A stretch of 10,205 bases of DNA from an uncultured Peptococcaceae bacterium. GTDB taxonomy: Bacteria; Bacillota; Dehalobacteriia; UBA4068. Location of the stretch: positions 1 through 10,205 of the forward strand of contig CAMZIS010000025.1 in NCBI GenBank assembly GCA_947307285.1, written 5' to 3'. Numbering within the stretch: the first letter of the stretch is position 1; each line of letters opens with the position of its first letter. Below, piece by piece: positions 5,312-10,205 of the stretch. Made by a program: the position numbers and the translations under genes. The notes under the pieces were generated by a model. The model was not told where the DNA came from. It did no database searches and saw nothing but the letters and a program-made list of their open reading frames with translations.

Positions 5312-6622
5312 ATGACGTTCAACAGAGACTATATCAACGTAGGCATCGTGGGCGCCGGCACGGTCGGCGGCGGCACCATCCGCGTACTGGCGGAAAACGC
5401 CGACGTTATCGCCACCCGCGCCCTGCCCGTCAAAATAAAATGGCTGGCTGAAAAGGACCTGCAGCGGGGACAGGCTATCCTGGACGAGCTGGGTCTGAAA
5501 GACACGAAGCTCACCGGCAACTGGCGCGATCTGGTGGAAGATCCGGACAACGACATCGTGGTGGAACTGATCGGCGGCACGGGTTTGGCCTTCGACGTCA
5601 TCGCCGCGGCTTTAAGCGCCGGAAAGAGCGCCTGCACCGCCAATAAGGACCTGATGGCCACTCGCGGCGGCGAGCTGCTGGCTATCGCCGCCGAGCACCA
5701 TGCCGATCTTTTCTTCGAGGCTGCGGTGGCGGGCGGCATCCCCATCATCACTTCTCTTAAAGAAAACCTTACTGCCAACCGCTTCAACGAGGTCATGGGC
5801 ATCGTCAACGGCACCACCAATTTCATCCTCACCAAAATGAGTGAAAGCGGCGCCGATTTTGCCTCCACCCTTAAAGAAGCCCAGGACCTGGGCTACGCCG
5901 AAGCCGATCCCACCGCCGACGTGGAAGGCATCGACGCCGCCCGCAAAATGGCCATCCTGGCCTCCATCTGCTTCAACAGCCGCGTCACGCTGGATCAGGT
6001 ATATCATGAGGGCATCACGCATATCACCAACTGGGATACTGCTTACGCTCACGATCTGGGCTATGAGATCAAGATGGTCGGCCTGTGCCGGTTGGACGAC
6101 GGCATGATCGACGTGCGCGTCCATCCGCTGCTGCTGCCCAAGAGCCATCCCCTGGCCTCCGTGCGCGATTCCTATAACGCCATCTACGTGGACTGCGACG
6201 CTTTGGAAAAAGCCATGTTCTACGGCCGCGGCGCCGGCGCTCTGCCTACCGGAAGCGCCGTGGCGGGGGACGTGGTCACCGCCGCCCGCAACATCGTCAA
6301 CGGCTGCCAGGGCCGGGTGGGCTGCACCTGCCGCCTGCATATCCCGGTGCGGGATATCAACGACACGGTCAGTCAGTATTTCGTGCGGCTTGAGGTCCTG
6401 GACCAGGTGGGCGTGTTCGCTTCTCTGGCGGATCAGCTCGCCGCCGCCGGCGTCAGCATGAATTCCCTGCTGCAAAAGCGGGCCCTGGCTGACGGTCGTA
6501 CCGATATCGTCATAATCACCCATCCTACCCGCCACAGCGACCTGCTGCAGGCTCTGGACAGCATCGCCCAGCTGCCCTGCGTGGTGGCCGTGGGCGACCC
6601 CATCCGCGTGCATAATGGCTGA
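5312..6622 (+). CDS. hom: Homoserine dehydrogenase with C-terminal ACT domain
   Basis: This 436-residue enzyme reduces aspartate semialdehyde to homoserine with NAD(P)H, feeding threonine and methionine synthesis. The nucleotide-binding loop GIVGAGTVGGG is at 11-21; catalytic Lys112 lies in TANKDL; the family signature GYAEADPTADVEGIDAARK (194-212) supplies Glu197, Asp208 and Lys212, which match the spacing of the yeast enzyme's Glu208, Asp219 and Lys223. IVNGTTNFILTKM (165-176) is another hallmark. An ACT domain at about 357-432 (YFVRLEVLDQVGVFASLADQL) suggests feedback control, usually by threonine. The start follows a modest SD at normal spacing. lysC is 76 bases downstream on the same strand with no promoter or terminator that I can see between them, so hom-lysC is likely one operon. 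Confidence 0.97.
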   Translation: MTFNRDYINVGIVGAGTVGGGTIRVLAENADVIATRALPVKIKWLAEKDLQRGQAILDELGLKDTKLTGNWRDLVEDPDNDIVVELIGGTGLAFDVIAAALSAGKSACTANKDLMATRGGELLAIAAEHHADLFFEAAVAGGIPIITSLKENLTANRFNEVMGIVNGTTNFILTKMSESGADFASTLKEAQDLGYAEADPTADVEGIDAARKMAILASICFNSRVTLDQVYHEGITHITNWDTAYAHDLGYEIKMVGLCRLDDGMIDVRVHPLLLPKSHPLASVRDSYNAIYVDCDALEKAMFYGRGAGALPTGSAVAGDVVTAARNIVNGCQGRVGCTCRLHIPVRDINDTVSQYFVRLEVLDQVGVFASLADQLAAAGVSMNSLLQKRALADGRTDIVIITHPTRHSDLLQALDSIAQLPCVVAVGDPIRVHNG

Positions 6623-6698
6623 CGGGCCCGGACTGCATATGATGTTTCAGGCGAGCCGCGACTGACGCGCCGCATACTGATTGGGAACGGAGGAAGTT

Positions 6699-7928
6699 AT
6701 GTCTATAGTAGTGCAAAAATTCGGTGGCAGTTCCGTGGGGACGCCGGAAAAAATGAAGCGGGTGGCCAAACGGGTCATGGAGACCCGCCAGCAGGGTCAT
6801 GACGTGGCCGTGGTGGTCTCCGCCATGGGCGATACCACGGACGACCTTATTTCTCTGGCGGCGCAGCTCAGCGACGATCCCTCCGAGCGTGAAATGGATA
6901 TGCTGCTGTCCACCGGCGAACAGATCTCCATTTCTCTGCTGGCCATGACCCTGACCTCAATGGGCTGTCAGGCGGTGTCCCTTACCGGCCGTCAGGCTGG
7001 CTTCCGCACCGACGTGGCCTATTCCAGGGCCAAGATCCTGACCATCGACAATCAGCGGGTGCTGGAGGAATTCGCCAAAGGCAACGTGGTGGTGGTGGCC
7101 GGCTTCCAGGGCGTCGACGAGCGGGGAGAGGTGCACACACTGGGCCGGGGCGGTTCCGATACCTCTGCGGTGGCTCTGGCCATCGCTTTGGACGCCGAAA
7201 TGTGCGAGATCTACACCGACGTCAACGGCGTCTATACCGCGGACCCGCGGGTGGTCAAAAAGGCCCAGAAGATGGACGAGGTCTCCTACGACGAGATGCT
7301 GGAGATGGCCGTCATGGGCGCGGTGGTGCTGCAGCCCCGTTCGGTGGAGCTGGCCAAGGAACACGAACTCAAGCTGCACGTGCGCAGCAGCTATAACTAT
7401 ACGGAAGGTACTATCGTCAAGGAGGACGCCAAAATGAACAAAGACCTGGAAAAGGAAATGATAGTCGTCGGCGTGGCCCACGACCTCAACGTGCTGAAGG
7501 CTTCCATTTTCGGCGTGCCCGACCGGCCGGGCGTGGCCTGCGAGCTGTTCGCCGCTTGGGCAGACGAAGGCGTCAACGTGGATATGATCATCCAAAGCGG
7601 CAGTCCGGACCAGCGTCAGGACATTTCCTTCACCTGCGCCCGCAACGATAAAAACAAGTGTCAGAAGGTGCTGAGCGCTTTCGTGCGTTCTCTGCCGGCG
7701 GACAGCTATTCACTGGTGGATACCATGGCCAAGATCTCCGCTGTAGGCGCGGGCATGATCACCCACACCGGCGTGGCTGCCACCATGTTCCGTACCCTGT
7801 ACGAAAACGGCATCAACATCGATATGATCGCCACCTCCGAGATACGCATTTCCTGCATCATCGACGAGCGGGACGTCAACAAAGCGGCCGTGGCCCTGCA
7901 TACTGCTTTCGGGCTGGACGCCGAATAG
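6699..7928 (+). CDS. lysC: Aspartate kinase (alpha subunit; internal beta-subunit start)
   Basis: A 409-residue kinase that phosphorylates aspartate, the first committed step to lysine, threonine and methionine. The kinase domain begins with VVQKFGGSSVG (4-14, Lys7) and includes STGEQ (71-75), TLGRGGSDTSA (147-157) and YTDVNGVYTADPR (172-184). Two ACT domains occupy about 262-330 and 340-405. Length equals the Bacillus type of lysine-sensitive aspartokinase (about 400 residues). I chose the ATG at 6699, which has GGAGG five bases upstream and gives the standard N-terminus. An in-frame TTG at 6681 would put that SD inside the gene. Met246 has its own strong ribosome site (separate entry). The 76-base gap from hom shows no leader structure such as a lysine riboswitch. 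Which amino acid inhibits it cannot be read from the sequence. Confidence 0.97.
   Translation: MSIVVQKFGGSSVGTPEKMKRVAKRVMETRQQGHDVAVVVSAMGDTTDDLISLAAQLSDDPSEREMDMLLSTGEQISISLLAMTLTSMGCQAVSLTGRQAGFRTDVAYSRAKILTIDNQRVLEEFAKGNVVVVAGFQGVDERGEVHTLGRGGSDTSAVALAIALDAEMCEIYTDVNGVYTADPRVVKKAQKMDEVSYDEMLEMAVMGAVVLQPRSVELAKEHELKLHVRSSYNYTEGTIVKEDAKMNKDLEKEMIVVGVAHDLNVLKASIFGVPDRPGVACELFAAWADEGVNVDMIIQSGSPDQRQDISFTCARNDKNKCQKVLSAFVRSLPADSYSLVDTMAKISAVGAGMITHTGVAATMFRTLYENGINIDMIATSEIRISCIIDERDVNKAAVALHTAFGLDAE
7419..7436 (+). promoter_or_regulatory. Internal ribosome binding site and start for a LysC beta subunit
   Basis: AAGGAGG (7419-7425) lies 8 bases before an in-frame ATG at 7434-7436, codon 246 of lysC. 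Initiation here would give a 164-residue protein (7434-7928) made of the two ACT domains only. Bacillus and Corynebacterium aspartokinases are known to be alpha2beta2, with beta made from such an internal in-frame start; the position at the kinase/ACT junction is the same. This SD is as good as the one at the main start. Confidence 0.8.
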
Positions 7929-7945
7929 GGCTTTAATAATAGGTC

Positions 7946-7974
7946 TTGACAAACCGTTTTTTCGATGCTATAAT
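7946..7974 (+). promoter_or_regulatory. Consensus promoter of the tRNA-Pro gene
   Basis: A perfect TTGACA (7946-7951), exactly 17 bases, and a perfect TATAAT (7969-7974), plus a TG extended -10 at 7966-7967. Transcription should start near 7981, some 25 bases before the mature tRNA. It begins only 17 bases after the lysC stop codon. This is the strongest promoter in the window, as expected for a stable RNA. Confidence 0.93.
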
Positions 7975-7981
7975 CTATCTC

Positions 7982-7999
7982 GCCCCTTGAAAAAGGGGC
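7982..7999 (+). other. GNRA-capped hairpin in the tRNA 5' leader
   Basis: A perfect 7-bp stem (GCCCCTT with AAGGGGC) closed by a GAAA tetraloop. It starts at about the predicted first transcribed base and ends 6 bases before the tRNA. No T-run follows, so it is a poor intrinsic terminator for hom-lysC, although that reading cannot be excluded. The leader segment CGCCCC (7981-7986) is also complementary to GGGGCG in the tRNA acceptor strand (8007-8012). Confidence 0.6.
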
Positions 8000-8005
8000 A
8001 TATAT

Positions 8006-8083
8006 CGGGGCGTAGCTCAGTTTGGCTAGAGCGCTACCTTGGGGTGGTAGAGGCCGCACGTTCAAGTCGTGTCGCTCCGACCA
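8006..8083 (+). tRNA. tRNA-Pro (anticodon GGG)
   Basis: A full 78-base cloverleaf with encoded CCA. Acceptor CGGGGCG pairs with CGCTCCG (one G-U). D arm GCTC/GAGC, anticodon stem CTACC/GGTAG with loop TTGGGGT, variable AGGCC, and T arm GCACG/CGTGT around TTCAAGT. The anticodon is GGG at 8041-8043, reading CCC and CCU proline codons. It is a single-gene unit with its own promoter and terminator, downstream of lysC and upstream of the MFS gene. Confidence 0.96.
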
Positions 8084-8086
8084 GCA

Positions 8087-8118
8087 AAAACGACTTGCCT
8101 TTGCAAGTCGTTTTCTTT
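8087..8118 (+). terminator. Rho-independent terminator of the tRNA-Pro gene
   Basis: A perfect 12-bp stem (8087-8098 with 8103-8114; core CGACTTGC/GCAAGTCG) with a 4-base CTTT loop runs into TTTTCTTT. It begins 3 bases after the tRNA CCA end. The A-rich left arm means it could act in both directions. Confidence 0.92.
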
Positions 8119-8123
8119 ATATT
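8095..8123 (+). promoter_or_regulatory. Possible promoter of the MFS gene nested in the tRNA terminator
   Basis: TTGCCT (8095-8100, 4 of 6), 17 bases, TATATT (8118-8123, 5 of 6), predicting a start near 8130 and a leader of about 20 bases. The -35 box lies in the ascending arm of the terminator and the -10 box at the end of its T-run. Box matches are moderate, so this could be chance in AT-rich DNA. Confidence 0.4.
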
Positions 8124-8150
8124 TCTGATTTAGTCGAAAGAGGAAAGCTC

Positions 8151-9557
8151 ATGCCTGCAACAGCCAAAAGCGGAGGCGAAAAGATGACCGCCAAACAGCG
8201 CAATATCCTGATCGTATGTTTGATCGCCTCTTTTTTCTCGCCTTTCCTGGGCGCGGCCCTCAATTTATCCATTTCCGAAATCAGCCGGCAGTTGAACTGC
8301 GGCGCCACTACCGTCACCTGGGTGGTCAACGCCTATACCATTGCCCTGGCCGTGTTCGTGGTGCCCTTCGGTCATCTGGCTGACGTGGCCAGCCGGCGGC
8401 GGCTGATGCTGTGGGGCATGGCCGCTTTTTCCGCAGCTACGCTCATGTGCGCTCTGTCGGCGAACATCACCATGCTCATCGTCTTCCGGGTCATCCAGGC
8501 TCTGGCCTCGGCCCTGGTCTTTTCCGTCAACATACCGCTGCTGCTCAGCGTCTTCCCGGCCAGTCAGCGCGGGCACATGCTGGGCCTGTCCGTGACCTCC
8601 ACCTATACGGGCCTGGCCCTGGGTCCGGTGCTGGGCGGTTTCCTGAATTCTCTGTTCGGCTGGCGCTCCATTTTCGTGCTGGCCCTTTTGCTGGGCATGG
8701 GCGCCTTTTTCCTGACCCGCCGCAACGTGGACCCGGACCGCGGGCGCAGGGAGGAGCAGCCGGACGGAGCTGGCAACGTCCTGTACGTCCTCTTCGTGTC
8801 CTGCCTCATGCTGGGCCTGTCCAACTGGACTGCGGGCTGGTGGAGCAAGCTGCTGGTCCTGCTCAGCCTGCCCTTGTTGCTGCTGTTCGTCAAGAACGAG
8901 CTGAAGTCTGCGAATCCGGTGATCCAGGTGCGGCTGTTCGCTCAGGACCGGGGCTATACCCTGTCCAATGTGGCGGCCCTGCTCAATTACGGCGCCACCT
9001 TTGCCATCAGCTATTCCCTGTCCATCTACCTGCAAAACGTCAAGGGCATGTCTTCTTCTCTGGCCGGTCTGGTCCTGATCTGCCAGCCCATCGTCATGGC
9101 GGGCGTGTCTTCTGTTGCCGGCCGCCTGTCCGACCGCATCGCCCCCTATAAGCTGGCTTCCTTCGGCATGCTGGTCATCACTGCCGGCCTGCTTTATCTG
9201 AGCTGGCTGAAGCCCGCTACGCCGCTGTGGACCATCATCGCGGCCCTGCTGGTCATCGGCCTGGGCTTCGGCTTCTTCTCCTCACCCAATACCAACGCGG
9301 TGCTGTCCTGCGTGGACAAGAGCCACTACGGCGAGGCCAATTCCATCCTGGGCACCATGCGGACCCTGGGCCAGTCGTCTTCCATGGTCATGGTGCTGCT
9401 GATCTTCGGCGCCATCGTCGGCGATACGATCATTACGGAGGCCGACCCGCTCCTCCTCACCCAGGCTATCCGCCGCAACCTGCAGATCAGCTGCCTCATC
9501 TGCTTCATCGGCGCTCTCATCTCCATGGTAAGGGGCCGCGGCGCTAAAGAAAACTAA
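8151..9557 (+). CDS. MFS transporter, DHA2 (EmrB/QacA-like) drug:proton antiporter family
   Basis: A 468-residue inner-membrane protein, very hydrophobic throughout, of the size of the 14-helix DHA2 exporters. Motif A is visible as GHLADVASRRRLMLWG after the second helix, and antiporter motif C as TGLALGPVLGGFL in helix 5. A short charged loop (RRNVDPDRGRREEQPDG) precedes the middle helices. Such proteins export drugs or metabolites using proton influx; the substrate cannot be told here. Two in-frame starts have an SD: ATG 8151 (AGAGG, 7 bases) and ATG 8184 (GGAGG, 7 bases), the latter dropping 11 residues and giving MTAKQRNILIVC. I give the upstream one; the downstream one is equally plausible. 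It is followed 7 bases later by a second transporter gene. No regulator gene is adjacent. Confidence 0.9.
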   Translation: MPATAKSGGEKMTAKQRNILIVCLIASFFSPFLGAALNLSISEISRQLNCGATTVTWVVNAYTIALAVFVVPFGHLADVASRRRLMLWGMAAFSAATLMCALSANITMLIVFRVIQALASALVFSVNIPLLLSVFPASQRGHMLGLSVTSTYTGLALGPVLGGFLNSLFGWRSIFVLALLLGMGAFFLTRRNVDPDRGRREEQPDGAGNVLYVLFVSCLMLGLSNWTAGWWSKLLVLLSLPLLLLFVKNELKSANPVIQVRLFAQDRGYTLSNVAALLNYGATFAISYSLSIYLQNVKGMSSSLAGLVLICQPIVMAGVSSVAGRLSDRIAPYKLASFGMLVITAGLLYLSWLKPATPLWTIIAALLVIGLGFGFFSSPNTNAVLSCVDKSHYGEANSILGTMRTLGQSSSMVMVLLIFGAIVGDTIITEADPLLLTQAIRRNLQISCLICFIGALISMVRGRGAKEN

Positions 9558-9564
9558 AGTCTTT

Positions 9565-10205
9565 ATGAGCAATAACGCCAAATACTCACTGTTGCTTATA
9601 TTGCAGAGCCTGTTTTGGGGCGTGGGCAACCCGGTGATGAAGATCGCCATGTTCACCATGCCGCCTTTGTGGTGCCTGTTTTTCCGCTTTGCCCTGGCCT
9701 GCCTCATCTTTGCGGTGGTATTCCGACGCAAGCTGAAGCAGCAGTATGCGCCCGGACATATGAAAGGCTGCCTCCTGGTGGGCGTGAGCTTTGCCTTCGC
9801 CTATATCTTCGCCGCCTTTTCGCTGCGGCTCACCATGGCCACCATCTCCGGCTTCCTGATGGGCCTGGCCGTGATGTTCGTGCCCTTCATCGCCTGGCCC
9901 CTGTTCCACCGGCCGCCCCGTCCCGCCGCCTTTCTGGCCATCGCGGTCACGGCGGTGGGCATGTACCTGCTGTGCGGCGGCGGCGATTTCAGCTTCGGCT
10001 GGGGCGAGCTGCTGGCCATCGCCAGCTCGTTCTGTTCCGCCCTCATGTTCACCACCACCGAACGCTATGTGAACGAGGTAGGGCCGGAGCTGCTGAGCGT
10101 GGTGCAGACCGGGGTCACCGCCCTTATCGTGCTGGTGCTGGCCCTGTTCATGGAAAAGCTGGATCTGCCGGCAGTGAGCCTAACCAGCTGGCTTTCCGTG
10201 CTCTA
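9565..10205 (+). CDS. DMT-superfamily (EamA/RhaT) transporter, 3' end cut by the window
   Basis: This open frame runs from ATG 9565 to the window end without a stop, giving 213 codons of a gene usually near 300. The N-terminus MSNNAKYSLLLILQSLFWGVGNPVMKIA is typical of EamA proteins (helix 1 with a W-G-x-x-x-P/A-x-x-K pattern). Several further helices follow, including an LRLTMATISGFLMGLAVMFVPFIA segment and GWGELLAIASSFCSALMFTTTERYV at the start of the second EamA repeat. These are inner-membrane exporters of amino acids or other metabolites; the substrate is unknown. The start is 7 bases after the MFS stop and has no clear SD, so translation is probably coupled to the upstream gene. Confidence 0.87.
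   Translation, partial: MSNNAKYSLLLILQSLFWGVGNPVMKIAMFTMPPLWCLFFRFALACLIFAVVFRRKLKQQYAPGHMKGCLLVGVSFAFAYIFAAFSLRLTMATISGFLMGLAVMFVPFIAWPLFHRPPRPAAFLAIAVTAVGMYLLCGGGDFSFGWGELLAIASSFCSALMFTTTERYVNEVGPELLSVVQTGVTALIVLVLALFMEKLDLPAVSLTSWLSVL

Noticed and set aside
5612..6613. A 333-codon open frame on the minus strand opposite hom
   Set aside because: It is a shadow of the hom coding frame; its His/Ala/Gly-rich composition resembles no known family and it has no ribosome site of note.
6623..6698. Possible lysine riboswitch or promoter between hom and lysC
   Set aside because: The gap is 76 bases, far shorter than a lysine riboswitch, and I see no paired -35/-10 boxes or terminator hairpin.
6681..6698. 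TTG start for lysC six codons upstream of the ATG
   Set aside because: It would place the strong GGAGG site inside the coding region and add residues not seen in aspartate kinases.
7982..7999. Hairpin read as the hom-lysC terminator
   Set aside because: The stem is good but is followed by ATATAT rather than a T-run, and it lies just inside the predicted tRNA transcript, so a leader hairpin fits better. The alternative is not fully excluded.
8265..9035. A 256-codon open frame on the minus strand opposite the MFS gene
   Set aside because: The translation is Gln/His/Gly-rich and lacks domains; the MFS frame on the other strand explains the region.

Overview
The window comes from a GC-rich bacterium (coding DNA well over half G+C, spacers AT-rich). 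Strong Shine-Dalgarno (SD) sites, near-consensus sigma-70-type promoters and the gene families point to Bacillota. The gene mix (an ApgM-type protein beside threonine synthase, hom and lysC together, DHA2 and EamA transporters) would fit a gut or rumen Negativicutes or Clostridia lineage. That placement is inference, not proof.

Layout. The left half is on the minus strand and the right half on the plus strand, diverging from an AT-rich intergenic region at about 4695-4759. Minus strand, in transcription order: (1) an operon of an ogt/MGMT DNA repair protein, a lipoprotein whose C-terminal domain is a barnase-type ribonuclease, and a barstar domain fused to a pyridoxamine-phosphate-oxidase-like (PPOX) flavin-binding domain, ending at a strong terminator (2917-2948); (2) an operon of threonine synthase (thrC) and an ApgM-type phosphoglycerate mutase homologue, with its own promoter (2887-2915) and a terminator (31-63). 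Plus strand: rlmH (apparently leaderless), then hom-lysC from a good promoter, then a tRNA-Pro(GGG) unit with a consensus promoter, 5' leader hairpin and terminator, then a DHA2-type MFS exporter followed after 7 bases by a DMT/EamA transporter cut by the window edge.

How the genes work together. LysC, Hom and ThrC are aspartate-to-threonine enzymes. The missing step, homoserine kinase, has no ThrB here. The ApgM-like protein downstream of thrC is the likely replacement, matching a family long proposed as an alternative homoserine kinase. lysC also carries an internal ribosome binding site and ATG that should yield a separate regulatory beta subunit.

The most unusual element is the RNase/inhibitor pair. 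The ribonuclease keeps every catalytic residue of barnase at one constant numbering offset but is made as a lipid-anchored protein with an acidic linker. Its inhibitor is a two-domain barstar-PPOX fusion whose SD overlaps the ribonuclease stop codon. No CRISPR array, insertion sequence, rRNA or integrase was seen, and no spacer exceeds 300 bases.
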